DNA of 64,000 bases from Hofstenia miamia (lineage: Eukaryota > Xenacoelomorpha > Acoela), in assembly GCA_004352715.1 (NCBI GenBank), contig SCFE01000062.1:93535-157534 (forward strand). Reading direction: 5' to 3'. Of the stretch, positions 12,601 through 27,600 are shown piece after piece (the stretch's first letter is position 1; every line of letters starts with the position of its first letter). A model generated the notes under the pieces. The model was not told the DNA's origin. It worked only from the letters and a program-made list of their open reading frames with translations, and made no database searches. Made by a program: the position numbers and the translations under genes.

Positions 12601-15600
12601 TAGAAAATTTTCACTAATAAATTTCACATACATTTCAAAGAAGCGAAAGTTCAAAAAAGTTCAATATTTTCAAAATCTAAAGCCATTGTTTTCTATGGCC
12701 TCAGTCATGTCTAGTGTCAATATATTTGATCCAAACATAGCACCTATTTTGCTCAAAATTTGCAAAAATTATGGTTCAAGTTTCTTCAATTATTATCGCA
12801 ATTCCATATTGTGCCTGCCCNNNNNNNNNNNNNNNNNNNNNNNNNNNNNNNNNNNNNNNNNNNNNNNNNNNNNNNNNNNNNNNNNNNNNNNNNNNNNNNN
12901 NNNNNNNNNNNNNNNNNNNNNNNNNNNNNNNNNNNNNNNNNNNNNNNNNNNNNNNNNNNNNNNNNNNNNNNNNNNNNNNNNNNNNNNCCCCCCCCCCCCC
13001 CCCCCACTGAAATCTTTTGTCTCGGGTACCAGTATTTAAGACTGGCCTTAATACTTCCCATATGATAACAGGGTCCCACACACCCCTGTTTTTTTATTCC
13101 AATAGTTTTTTAGGAAATCAAAATTCAAATGAACTTCAAAAATATCACTAGGAGTATAAATAATATCCAAATGATAAATATGCAATAATTTTGAATATCC
13201 ATTATTGACAATTACTAATGGCCCAACATTTGCCAGATGGCCAAATGCCAATATTGGCCAATATTGAAGCTAACCAGTGCCGTAACCAGCTTAGAACATT
13301 TGGAGATACAAAAAATTTTCACGGGGGGATATATATATATATATATATATATAATGGAAATCAACAAAAAGATGTGTCTGCATGAACACATCTTACGGAA
13401 ACAATTCAGATGAAAATTTAAGTATAGCAAAATGGTTAAATTAAAATTGAGGGAACAGTGATTTCTCCACATATAACCAGTAGTCCCTGCATATTATTCC
13501 ACTAAAATTGAATCAATCTCAGCACATCTTTGAATATTTAGACGCCGCTCATGAATTACACTCTGCGACTGAAACTCTAAATCTCGACTTTGCTCAATAT
13601 TTTCTCTGGAATCATAGTCTCCCGAAAAACCTGTGATATATGCATTCAGAGTCAAAGGACGACGATGGATTGATCGCGTAAACTCATCACCATGACCTGA
13701 ATTGTGCTCATTTAATCTACGCCTCAATTTTCAAGTTTCATCCACATAGTTCAATTCTGTATTTCTAGTGCTCAGCAACAAATAACAATAACCAGCAAGT
13801 TGTGATGGAAACTCTCGATGAAATGGATTAAAAATGAGATGCCTTTGGTCACCAACATGATTAAAATATCGCTTTACTGATTTCATCAACTGCTTGACAA
13901 CAGAAAATTTCATTATCACTTAAATTAGATTGAACATTTTGATGATAACTTTCAACTGCTTCCTTTTCAGCACTTTTCTTACCATATACTCTTAAAACAT
14001 TTGAATCAGAAAGATCATTCCACGTGGGTACACCATTACAATTTAATGATAGAGCAGAAGAGATTTCATTTACTCGATCATTATTCAAACAACTCATTCT
14101 TAAATACTCAATACATTTTTGAAGATTACTATCTGCTGCACTGTGAACATAATGTAATAGTTTTTTAAACACCTTAAAGTTAGTTAATAATAAAGGACTA
14201 TTCCAAATCAATGATCCATTTACAGCTGCTTATAATTTCCGGGGGCTAAAACAAGAACACCACCCCACGGTGATTTATTACAATTTACTTGCTGTAATAC
14301 TAGATTAATTATTTCATATATTTCTCCTCTAATTAAACCGATTTCCTCAATTCCAATTAATTAAAATCGTTGCACATAGGCAAGTTTTAGAGGATCAGAT
14401 TACGCCAACCTTTGTACAAATATTTGGTGATCTTTCATCAACCGAAATAGGACAACAAATGAATACACGCACCTCCACATTCAGTAGATTTTTCACCTGA
14501 AATAGATGTAAAAATTGCATTTACACCTCTTACTACTGCAAAAGCAACAGCAGTTTTCAGGAATGTGAGTTTTACCTGAACCTGGAGGGCCACATAAAAT
14601 TTTACCAAAAACAAATACCAGATAAAAATTCACCAGTTGAATTTTTAAACAGTTTGAGAGCTTTAATTTGCTAGCTAAATGATTCCAAAGATTGATTATC
14701 AGCACGTTTAATACCCGGAGTCCAGTTAATCGCATTACCTTGTAATAATTCAACCTTATTTGGGATTTCGAAAATACCATCCTTTGACAAAGAATCACAC
14801 AATGCTTCACGGCGTTCAGTTAATAATTTTTTTAACCTTTCAGAAGCCTCATTTTGAAGGCTTCTATACAGAACAGCGGGTGTAACATTAAAAACCAACT
14901 GCTTGTCAACATTGTACAATAAAATAATGCAAATGCATTTTTAAACACACGATCAACATTTTTATTACCGCCTAGAGTAAATTTCAACTCCTCAAGAGCG
15001 TATTTTCGTGTAATAACATAAGGATATGTAAAACCAAACTTTTCAAAAGCCTCAATAATTGGGCCATTTTCAAATAAATCAATTTTAGTAATATAATCTG
15101 CCATACTTAATAAAATATGTATTAAAAAGTGTGAAGGGTTACTAGGTAAAACACGTGGCAAGACTGGAACAGAATATTCCTTATTCATATCTATATAGTG
15201 ATAAACCAAAGATGGATCATTTATACTATAGTATAGTATGTAATTAGATTATTATAAATTATAAATTTACTTACGCAAGCAAAAACATTTTGTTGTAGTT
15301 TACTTCTGTAGTTGCCATTTTCTTTGCTCTGTTCACTTTAACTAAGCTTGCGCTTATAGATGTCTTAATGTGGCAAAGTATTGCAGTTATTTTCGTTCCA
15401 AAGAACAACTCGTTTTCATTGTCTTCTCGGTTTAGTGCGCGCTTCATCTGCATGAGATTTGTCTCATCTAAGTCAAATGCCATAGCTTTTTGATACGAAA
15501 CTCGATTCAAGTAGGACGTTTAGTAATAAAGTTGCCTCTGAGATAACCATTGCTTATATAATGCGCATATAAATGTCATTGGATGGGGCTCATAGTTGTG

Positions 15601-18600
15601 CTCAAAATGTCACTCATTTTTTTAAGAAGATTGTTGGGAGTAATTGCCGACTCTATTGGCATTTTTACCGATCTTGTTTTTTCTGCATCTTTTGATTTCT
15701 AAGGAACCAATCAGCGATTCCAATCAATAGCATTTCGTTATCAAATTCGCGGTTAAGATAAATTAGCAAAATCAACAAATCGCCTGCCCGAATAATATTG
15801 CTTCAATATCCATGCTAATTATTTTGTTTGCGATTTAATTAATTAAACTAAAACTTTGGTTTAACACCTCGCTTGATAGGAAGCAGGAACATGTCCCTAA
15901 TGTTTGCGCTCTAACCAACTTCAAGCAATGCATTTCAGCATTCAACTTCCCTGTTGTTCATAACTAATGAAGACAAATAAGCAAAACCAATAATTTACAT
16001 TTAACGACAGATGAAATACTTCTTAATTTAATTTGAAATGATCTAATTTTAAAGGTAGAACGAAATTGTATATTTTCTTGGATTTGTAATAAATATTTCC
16101 AGTTGCAAATAAACATTTTTGAATTTATGGATTTGGAATAGATCCGGTTATGCTCAAATTTAGAAAGTTATACAATGTGTAAAGATATTCGAATCTTTAT
16201 TGGAACATATATGAAATATGAATTCTTCATTGAATACGTAGACTTTAAGGAAATTGAAATTTTAAAGTTTCTAGAAGTTTTGAATAAATATTTTGGATAC
16301 TAAACTGATATTTTTGAATTCATACATTAGAAATAGATTCGGGATGTGCCTCGGACGTTTATTGAATTTCAATATAAACACAAATTTAGAAAATGCTACA
16401 TCCATCTCAACAACAAAATAATTGTATATACCAAATTCACATTATTATTATTATTATTATTATCGCTATTTAAAATTACAAATTTATATTATGATTAGAG
16501 AAATGATCAATTATTCTTTCTGCTTAACAAATTATGTATTAATCACAAGCTTAAATAAAATTGTATAATTGTCCGCTCAACACGTAAAGTAAATTTTAGC
16601 ATGTAGTCGGTTTTCAAATAACAATTGATGAAATCCAAAAATTATAAATCAGTTTATCGTAGAACTATTAAGTGCGCATTGAATGACATCTAAATTGTGT
16701 CGATAGCATTACAATACATGGAGCAATAGATCTCCAAAAATGGTCTACCCTAATAATTGTAATAATTAAATGATTAAAAGTGCGAAATTTGACCATTTCT
16801 ATTGGACGATGCTATGGATGCAGTTTTGATAAATAAAAAAACACAAAATTGTTTCATATAGAGCTGGTCAGTGTGTACATTTTCACATATTAACCAATTT
16901 TTTTGGGCAAATACTCATTTGGAAACCAGTTCAAGTTATTCAAAATTAGAGATTAGTTGAAGGTTGCAAACTTAAATCTTAATAGAGTAATATAGGTTGG
17001 AGAAAAACCCACTGATGTTGGATCAATTTAAATTGTTCTTGAGCTGAAGAATGTAAATCCCTAAAAATTAGTCCTAATGGCACACGTATTTTAGGCATAG
17101 AACAATTTTAAATATATAGATGTACGGCCAGCAATTAGAATTGATTCTTAGAAAGATTGAAAGACATTTGAAATATAGATATCTAATAGAAAATTTGAAA
17201 TGCCAATTTCGCATTACTGTTAGAAATTTGATAATTTACTTCCTACTGATTAGCAAAGGATGAATATGCCAAATTTAAGTTTAAATAAATAACCATAAAT
17301 GTACAGTTATCATCTAAAATTGAGCTTCGAAAAGCCTTGAATGGCATCTCGATTTACTATAATTAAAGAAAATTTAAAAACCAACTTTGCAGTGCTATTA
17401 GAAATTCAAAATTTCTGTAAAACAAAACGTAAGTATTCTGAAAGAATAAATACATAAAATAAAATAATATATTGAAAATATACTAATATCTTTTATGGCT
17501 TGAACTACAACTAAAATTCAACTTTAAATTGCTTTTATTGCTAATGGAATTCATATAAGTAATATTACAAATGTCAGTACGAAATCCGTATTAAATTTAG
17601 AGTAATGTGCTTTCTACTGAAATATCGCGCACTATTACAGATTTAGTGCTGAAATATAAAATTTTTTAAATTCACTATTAAAAAATATTATTTTTTAGGA
17701 TTTTTGAACCAATTTCCAAATTGATATAACTGTTTAAACAATACTTACACCGCAAAACTAAGCCATGATTGACTTCCCAATCTACATCGATGTAATTATT
17801 ATTTTATTACTAGCAAAGTCAAATTGTTTTCTTTACTACAAAGAACATTTTTTTGATGAGTTAATCGTTTTAAGGGGGTGCCACACGATTAGTCTTTTGA
17901 CTATAGTCAAAATTGCGGTTTTGCATTCTTTTGTCTATTAGTCAAAAAAGGTTTCTGTGTAAATTGCATTGCTGCAATTATGTAAACATTAAACCCAATT
18001 TGCACGCGCCAATCTTTAAAACAAATTCTAAATAATTACCTAAACAAAGCAACCGTTGATACAGCTCTCTCTTTCTCCCATGCAATCGGGTTTGAAAACA
18101 CGCTAAAGCAATTTCAGCAAGTTGTTTATTTGCGTCTATCTTAAGCCCATACTACACGAACAACTTTGTCGCCGATTTTTGTCGTCCGAACGCACAACTT
18201 TGTCGCCAACTTTTTTCACCAATTTCTGTCGTCCGAACGAACAACTTTTGTCGCCAACTTTTGTTGTTGATTTGGTATGCTACACGAACAACTTCAGTCA
18301 TTTAATTAGTTTTAGACAAAAGTTGGGGAGGGGGTGCTACACGGACGATTTTAGTTGGCGACAAAAATTGTTGATAAAAGTTGTTCGTGTAGCATGGGCT
18401 TAATACTCACTAAGCAAGTAAATGTTGCATCATTGTTTATTAACCCTCAAACGACCACCTGCTTACATTTGTAAGATTCGTATTTTGAGGTGTTCTTAAT
18501 CTGAGTTAAAAATTTTTTTTCGAGTCCACAGACATTTTCCATGTCTAATTTCATGCATTACGCTTATGTTATGAGAGAAAATTATTTTGGTTCTTGAGGT

Positions 18601-21600
18601 CAAAATTTAAAACCGTTTTTCACGATTTAGGCCACTTGCTTACATTTGTAAGCAGACACTTTTCCGCTATCATTGATCAAACTACTTAGGCTATACTTTT
18701 AAAATTAAAGTGATTCCAGCTTAGCAATTTCTATGTTATCTTTTCTTCATTTTCAAAAGAAGTCCCATACTTTATGACTATTCTATCACTGGTATCAGGT
18801 TCAATTGCGATGCATTGATTATTCAAATTCAATCTATCTTTTCAATCGGTTTTTATTGCTTTGATAATTCAAATATAATCTTTTCAAACTGAAATATCTC
18901 TCCAAAAGCGCTTTAGGCATACGGTACAAGCTTTTTCATTACATCATTTGAAATTTTCGCCGCGCTATGCCTGTTCGTCGTATGACAATCAGGCAAGCAG
19001 TTGATTACTTCAACGCCTTGGAAAGTGAAGCTACTTCATCCGATGAAGAAATGGAAGAGACGCCGCCCCCACCACTAGATGCTGGAGGAGATCATGCAGT
19101 TTCGAACGGCGAAAGTTCTGATAGTGATGGTGAAGTGTTTGTAAATGAACAGAACGATTCAAACTCTTCTGATGAAAGTTCTTCGGATGAGAGTGTCGAC
19201 GGAGTTACATCAGATAGTGGTGATTATTATACATCTCCAAGTGAGCTTCGCTGGAATTTTTCGCGTCCTCAACCTCGCAGACTAATGCGAAACCTTTTGA
19301 ATTTCCGTGAGGGAGTGACATTCACACCCAGAACTGAAGACGAATCCTTTCTTCTGTTACTTGATGAAGACATTCTCCGCATAATACAATTATACACCAA
19401 CCGTCGGATGAGATCTGTTGGTAAGACGGTGTTTTCTTTTGCTGAGATAAAGGCGGGAATAGCTATTCTCATTCGCGCTGGGGCTGACAAAGACAATTTG
19501 TCAGATCTCTCAACTTTATTCAACCCATCTGATTCAAGACCATTTTATCGTTGCGCTATGTCAAAAAATCGATTCAGGCTTTTCCTAAGATATTTGACGT
19601 TTGATAATAAAGGAGATAGACGTCAGCGTCAAGCAACGGACAAAATGGCAGCCATTCGAGAGATCTGGGATCTTTTTCAGTTGAACTTGAGGAATTTCTA
19701 TGTTCCCTCAGAACAAATCACAGTTGATGAACAGCTATACGGCTATAGAGGTTATTCCCCTGGTCGATGTTACATGAGCTCAAAGCCAGCGAAATATGGT
19801 ATAAAGTTCTTTTGGCTTTGCGACGCAAAGAATGGATATGCTTTGGCCGGAACAATTTACAGTGGAAGAAGTGTTGATGGTCGAAGAGAGACTGGCTTGG
19901 CTGAAAAAACTGTTTTGTCTCTTACCTCTTTTTACAACAAAAGCGGTCGTAATGTTTTTGTGGATCGTTACTTTACAAGCCATTCTCTTTGCCTCTCCCT
20001 ACTGCAGAATGACCTAACGATGACAGGCACTGTCATGGCCAGTCGACGAGATGTCCCAAAAGAAATGAAGACAGTGAAAAACCGATCCGTATTTTCTACC
20101 AAAGAAGTATGGGACAGTGAAAATAGAATCATGCTTCTGTCGTACGTGCCGAAGAAAGGAAAAAATGTACTTTTGATGTCCTCCGCTCACTACTCTGCAG
20201 GGGTGCAGACTTCACGAGAAGATAAAAAACCTGCTGCCATACATGATTATAACCAAGGGAAAGGAGGTGTCGATGTCCTTGATTCGTGCATTGAGGACTT
20301 CACCACGAAGCGAAAAACGAATCGTTATCCAATGGTGATATTTTTCAATGTGCTTGACGTGAGTGTCTACAATGCATTTTTGCTGTGCAAGGAAAGCAAT
20401 TCACTTGTGAATACGAAATGCAGACGACAATTTATGAAGAACCTAGCGGAAGCTTTGGCAAAAGAAAATATGCGAAACAGAATGGGAAATCCACGCGTCT
20501 TGTGTCAAACTAAAGAAAGTTTTACAAGATTCGGTCTGTCGAAAGAGACCACACCCCAGACAAATATCCCAAATGCAGTTGACAAAAAACCCAAGCAATG
20601 TTCCATGTGCAGAAGAACAACACGCAATTCCTGTGACAATTGCAAAAAGAGAATTTGCAGCAACCACAAAGTGGTCAGCATTCGCTGTTATAACTGTTCC
20701 TCCTGAAATTCTTACGCTTGCATTTATGTACGTTTTGATTTGTTTTGTACAACTTCATTATATTCACGTTGAATGTTTGTAAGTCAATACATTTTGCATG
20801 CGTCATTTGTACTTGTAATCATTTTCGTTTTCAATCGCATTCATTGCTACAGTTTTAGCGATATCTATGATATCGTTCGCAAATATATATCTATCATAGA
20901 TCTGATATCTATGATGCTTATGCAACGTTACATGGTGAGCTCGTGAAGGTGATTATCACATTGTGGGCCTATACTATGTGTAATGTAAGTTTTTGTGAAC
21001 GAATAGACCATTTTTAACCTTTGACAAGAATATCTTACATTTGTAAGCAGGTGGACTGATTAAGATGTGCAATTAGCCGGTCGTTTGAGGGTTAATTGAG
21101 TATTGGTAAATTTATTAAGGAATCCATGCAAAACTATATACCATTATCAATAAAACGTGTCCTGGTGCAGCTAAATATAGCCAATGTTTGACGTGTAAGT
21201 CTTTAAAGTTTCGTTCAATCCAGAGCTTTAGGTGGGCCAGGTCGCGGGAAAAATCTTATTTGGGTATTAATTGAGACATTATCATATTCCATTAACAAAA
21301 TATAACTAGTTCTTAACTTAATTTGGAATATGATATATTTTAAAGGCTAAAGCATGTTGGTCAATCGTTATAATAGCGCATTTTCTTCAGATATGTATGA
21401 CACCACGAACCAAAGTAGTGCAAAAAAATTGCATCCAAATGATATGATACCAATATGAAAATTTCTTCTCGTTACACAAGTTTTCTTCTGGTGGCTATCC
21501 ATTCAAATTGTTTTGGTTACCTTACTTTTGAATCCTCTTTATAATTATGTAATATTTTAATTAACATACCTGCTCAATGGTGGCTTCAATTAATTGTTCA

Positions 21601-24600
21601 TACTACTCATCCGACCACGTGATTTATATCACTGATACAGGATGTTTTTAAGTAGTTTACAATTTTAACATAAGGCCATTTAACATGTAACAATTAACAT
21701 TTATTTTGTAGAAACAAGAAGCATTAGATGAATATTGGTAACAATCCAGATAAAATATTAATGAGAACAACGGCCATAAAACTAACCGGAAATTGGTCTC
21801 ATGGTAATATACTTCTGTGGTTCACGCAGAGATGGACACGGGCCGAATATTTTAGGCCCGGCTCGGCAACTATTATTTCAAGCCCGTGTTGGAATTGTTG
21901 TAGCCCGTTTTCGGCGCGCCGAAATTTATTGATCTATTTCTTCACATAATTTTTGGTTGTAGCACAAAGTCCAATTTGACTACAATCTCTTTTTGACTTA
22001 GCAGAATTTGCTTGGGTGGCATATATCTTCAATGCAACGTTACACAGTGTGGTCATCTCGCATGGTGATCTGTTTTAAAAGTTTCCTGTCTTTTTCTAGT
22101 ATCAGATTGCAAATGGGTATGTAATTGTTTACTATGCCAAATCGGATAGCTTTGTCCTGTGCCATATCGATACAGAGAAGCAAATTTTGTGTGGCTGCTG
22201 CATACGCCTCAAGACCATATGTAATTGAACTTTTTATCAGTGCTTCATAAGCATATCGAATTTCTAAAGGACTGTATCCATGTCTTTTTAATTTAAGGAG
22301 TAAATAGACAAGCTGTGTAACTTTTGTAACAACTTTTTGAATGTGTGGTTGGAATTTTTATCTCCTTTGAGAGCTCAAAACCAGGTGTACATGTTGATGA
22401 AATGGTACTTGCATTTTTTAGCTTTACAATTATTTTTGATTTAACTTTATTCACAGTAAATTTGTGTTGAGTACCATGCATAATAAATTCTGAAACAGCT
22501 CTTAGCATCATCCTGTAGATTACGTCCAAAAATTGTGGAGAAAATTATTCAATGATAGTTCTGAAGGAATTCGAGTTCATTTATAGCAAAACTAAAATAA
22601 ATGGGACCGTTAACAGATCCTTGAGGTGCGTCCAGATTTATTTGCTTCCAAGATGATAACTTCCCATTTAGAACAACTCGATGTCGCCGGTTGGTAAGAA
22701 AATCAGGACACCAGTTGGAAATATGAGAATCAATTTCAGGATAGTTTCTAAGTGCACTAATAAGTTGTGAAAGTTCCACTCTGTCGAAGGCTTTTGAAAG
22801 ATCAACTGACGTAATGCGAACATAGTCAAAACGTTCATTTTTCTTTTGATAGAGAAGATTCTGAACACCAATTATAAGACCAGTTGTAGACCCTATTTTC
22901 CGAAAACTATACTGGAAGGGATCAATGTGCAGGTAATGAGCATCTTTCAAGCTGAATTTAAATATTAAGCGCTCCATCATTCTTGCAAATACAGGAGTGA
23001 CTGAGATAGGACGCATTGAATCAATGAAGAGACTGCTGTCCTTAGGATTGGAAAGACATGTGCTTCTTTCCATGCCTCAGGAACGCGGGCAGTTTTCAAG
23101 CTTAAATTACAAACATGTAGTAGAGGACATGGGTATTCTCCCTAAGTACAAAAGCTGCTATGCTATCACTGCCCCTCGCTGTGTTTTTAAATGAGACAGA
23201 ACTTAAAGAATCTGATCTAGGGAGAAAAGAGAACTTTTGAAATCACAAACCAATCGCTCTATTGGAAACCTTCTTTTGCGATTTCGGCCAGTGAGATAGT
23301 TTGCCTGCTTCCACCAAGCTTTGAAACCCTTGCGATGTGACTGACGACGAAGATTTTCAATAAGCATAATTTTTATGTGATTATTAATTTCTTTGCCTTA
23401 TGTGCATTTTATGAAACGCGTGACACCCGCCTGCATTGTGATAGCTATTTATAAAAAGGGAACGTGTGTGTATTTCTTCATTATAGTTAATACATGTGTG
23501 AAATAGTTGCTCTCTTTGGTATCATTTATTGAACAGTTCGTTTTTCTTCAGTTTAGTGCATTAATCTTAAATAGCATCGAATTTGATTTTTGATTAAAGT
23601 TAAGCATTAAAGTGGTAAGCGTAAAAAAACAATTCCGTAAACGCATTTCAGTTAATGAAAAATTTTTATGAAATTATTTAACATTTAACTAAATTATGTC
23701 ATTTATAAAGAACACTAGGGCAAATATAGGAAAGTGAAAATTGATAAGCTCTATTTAATAACCAGGAAAATACAAATAATAAATGTACAATAGTCTAAAT
23801 TAACATTGTGAAAACTGGCAAAACAATTTCACTTCATTATGCACAATAAAACCTTGCATTTAGAGCAGTAAAATTGCGTTTTCATGGAGCTAGGGTATGT
23901 CACATCTGCCTTCAGAATTATTCTTGAGAGGGTAGTGATCAACAACATCTTTGCTAATATCATTGTTGATTGAGACCCACATTGATGCTCTTCCACATTT
24001 CTTTAGTGGTTCTGGGAAAGTACATGTGAAGGAAGGCGGTTGTCATGTCTAAATTGATCAAACTATGGGCAACTTTAAACTGCAATTCGAATAATGAAAG
24101 AACCATGAATTCACAACTGATAACTGCAAACTGTAAAAGATATTCGCATGTAGTAGTGTCTATTGTAGTGGATGGTGACTATTTGAAGTGATACGTGTTT
24201 GACTTCATCTACATATCCCATAGTTTGATTGTATTCTCGCACAATTGCAGGACAACTAATATCAAATTTGTCTTCTGACGCTGGTTGCAATTAATCTAAA
24301 ACTCAATTATAAGAGCGTAGAAACGATTTGACATCTCAATCCCAACAAAATTCAATTTACGATGCAACAAAAATCGCCTTGTTTTCGCGTGATCTAAGAT
24401 TAATCAAAGTAAAATTTTTTCGTATGCGTAGAAGGTAATTAGTATCAAAATAAGTGTCGTTGAACTTAATAAAGTAAAATTTTAACCTATTTAACGTAAA
24501 ACAAATATGTTAATTTTATAAACAAAACACAAATTTTAACTTTGTTAACCTAAAAAAATTATAACTAAGTTGAGGAGTAATATTTAAATGCGATATTTCT

Positions 24601-27600
24601 GCATTTCAATCAATTATAAACTTGCAAAAACTTTAACCTTTTAAACTTTTGGTCCGCCTAGTTATCACATATGCGGTCGTTTTTCACAGTAAAATTCAAT
24701 GTTGTGGATGAGTTAATACTGCCACTCAGCTAAAATCATTTTTCGGTTTGTTTGGGTTATATTGTGCATTAGTCCACAATTCTCTTGCTTTGTATATGAA
24801 AATTTATTCTTCTACACTCAAGTATTCGTTAGGAGCAATTTGTTTCACAGTGGCTTAAAACATTTCAAACAAATGCAAAAAATTTGAAAGTTTTTGGTGA
24901 AAACGTGTTCCAATAATCATTTATAAAATGCAAGAAACGACAGGTTTTATCAAAACGATTTCTAGTCATGTTATTAGCAAATTGCGCAACAGGACATTCT
25001 GTTTTCCAGAAGAGTCTCATCATTGCTCACTATGAAAAGTAGACAAAGTCACCAACCCAGAGTAAAATCCAACATACTGTAAAACCTGTAATTGAAGGCC
25101 ATGTCCTTTTATTTTTCAACCTCCTTGCTAGGGTGGCCTTCTATTACAGGTGGCCTTCAATTACAGGGTGGCCTTCTATTTTTCAACCATCAATTTTTGG
25201 TATTTTTAGGTCTATAAAAATTTTAATTTCATAACTACTTCAAATGTTTCAAATCAGTTGAAACCCCTTTGAGTTGAAGAGGCCTCCTACATGTAGCTAC
25301 TCCGTTTACGTGATATAACAATGTGTAAAAATCAGCTTAAATATTCTAATGAAATCTAATTGATTTATAAAAAGAAACGAAATTTTAACAAAAAAAGGTC
25401 TATTTTCAACCTCCTCTCTAGGGTGGCCTTCAATTACAGGTTGCCTTCTATTTTTCAACCTCTTCGCTAGAGTGGCCTTCAATTACAGGTTTTACGGTAT
25501 TTTATTGAAAAGTTGAGATTTTCCTTTTAAGTGACTGGAAGTGGAGCATACATGAAAAGAAATGATCTTGATTTCAAGCAAGACGACTTTGGAATTCATT
25601 GCGATCCACAAGTTCCACACATTTAAGTTCGTTGGCGCAAGAAATTCGCAATAGATTTAAGCTATATTTTAATAGTGATGGAAAGATTGCCTGCCAAAAT
25701 GATTTAGCATTCAATTGCAATAATTAGACTTTTAAATTTGTAATAATTATTTCATTTAATACAAAATAATAGAATACATACACTTATGTTATTGATAATT
25801 TCTATCATATATGTAAGTTTTCTTTGTATCAAATAAAAGTGTTTGCATTTAAAAATCAATTGCAATGATTCATGCTAAAAAAATAGTTTCAAATTATTCA
25901 TGCGGAGATTTTAAAATAAATTTCAGACAAACTTTTTATTTTAATATAAATAGAAAAAAGTACGTTATCAGAATCTAATGATTGACAGCTATGTCGAGAT
26001 GACTCCTGATCTCTTAAGAACTCTAATGAATCAAAATACCATAATGTTGGTCTATAGATATCATCTGAAGAGAAGGCCGATCTAAATTACATAATTCTTA
26101 TTCTAATATTCTAATGCATTTGCAAATACAAACAATAATATGTACTGTTGATTAAAATCAAAATAATCACCTCAAACTGTTATTAAGTTTTCCTTGTTCT
26201 TGCCGATAAACTGTACGGATAGAGTTTAGATTTCTCTTTAGTGTATCCGCGGTTGCTGTTGGTTCCACATATCTTAAAATTTCTCTAAAAGAACCTTGTA
26301 GGCTTTTCCGCGCATGTCTCGATTCTTATAAGATGCGCTTTTCAGTTTCCATAAGCATGGAAATGATTTATAGCGTTCAATGAAAACAAACATGTTCTCT
26401 TTCGGCATCCTTAATAATGCCTGCAACAGCGACACCTTGAGGTTTAGCCATTGTTTTACATAAATAAATGGTAATTGATTTTATTAAATGCGCGATAGCG
26501 AGAGAAAGTGTGGCACACTTTTTTGAAGGGGTGATATACTGGCAAACTTAATTACCCTACACACTTGTTGACCGGAAAAATTAAAAACGATTAGATCGCT
26601 GAAATCAGGTTGCACAAGTTTGAAGGGGTGATACACGTTCAAACTTATTGTGGATTTGTGTGGCGAGCAATTATGTAATTAGTTTGACACACAAGTTTGA
26701 CCTCCTTAAAGCAAATTTTAATTAATTACGCAATATCATAGCCAGGGATCGTTAGATTTTAATCGCGATTAATCGTATGAAAAAAAATTTGGCCATAGAT
26801 TAATCGTAATCGCTGCTGCCAGAAGATTAATAATCGCGATTAATCGTCGATTAATCTACTTCTGATTAAAAATATTCAAAATAAAATATATCAATTGAAA
26901 GATATTCAAATTAGAAATATCAACTATTATTGTTATTTGAGATTATTTCCTGAAGTCATTTTACTCCGCATGTGCTTTTTAGGGTAAAGAAATTTGGATC
27001 TCTAAGTTGAGGGGTAATAAACGATTTGGTAATCAGATAGAGCATAACCAGCTTTGCTGAACAGTCTCTCAACCTGATTAGAAGTTGGCGTGATAAAATC
27101 GAGGATCCTTATATATAGAATTAGGCGACATTCGACGCTTCCTAGGTATGTTAGATGCCTAAGGCCACGGTTAGACTAGTGATTGTTTTAAAAGTGATCT
27201 ATCACATTTGAAAGAATTGCATGTCTAACCACCCGAGATAATTAGCGACGTGACGATCACAAGAAAAGTGATCTATCACGATTTCTTCGTGATCGTCACA
27301 TCGCGAATTATCTCGGGTGGTTAGACGTGCGATTCAATCAAAATGTGACAGATCACTTTTGAACCAATCACTAGTCTAACCGTGGCCTAATCATCACGTT
27401 CCTCTTCTATGTCCGGTGTTAAGGTTTTCTTTTGTAAAACATATGCCGCAAGAATAGTGGCCATATTTAAGATCAAACCGAAAATGAACACTGAATGCAT
27501 AAGCATCAACTTAATTAGAATAATCTAGATTAATCGAGCACGCTGTTTACGATTAATCTAATCTACTTGACCAGCACGATAGATTAATCCATCCGATTAA

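Noticed and set aside
12554-13081. Several frames around 12.6-13.1 kb with Pro or Gly runs
   Set aside because: They cross an N gap and a C homopolymer.
18122-18403. 93-codon + strand frame
   Set aside because: It lies within a TTAA MITE and is formed by the repeated terminal words.
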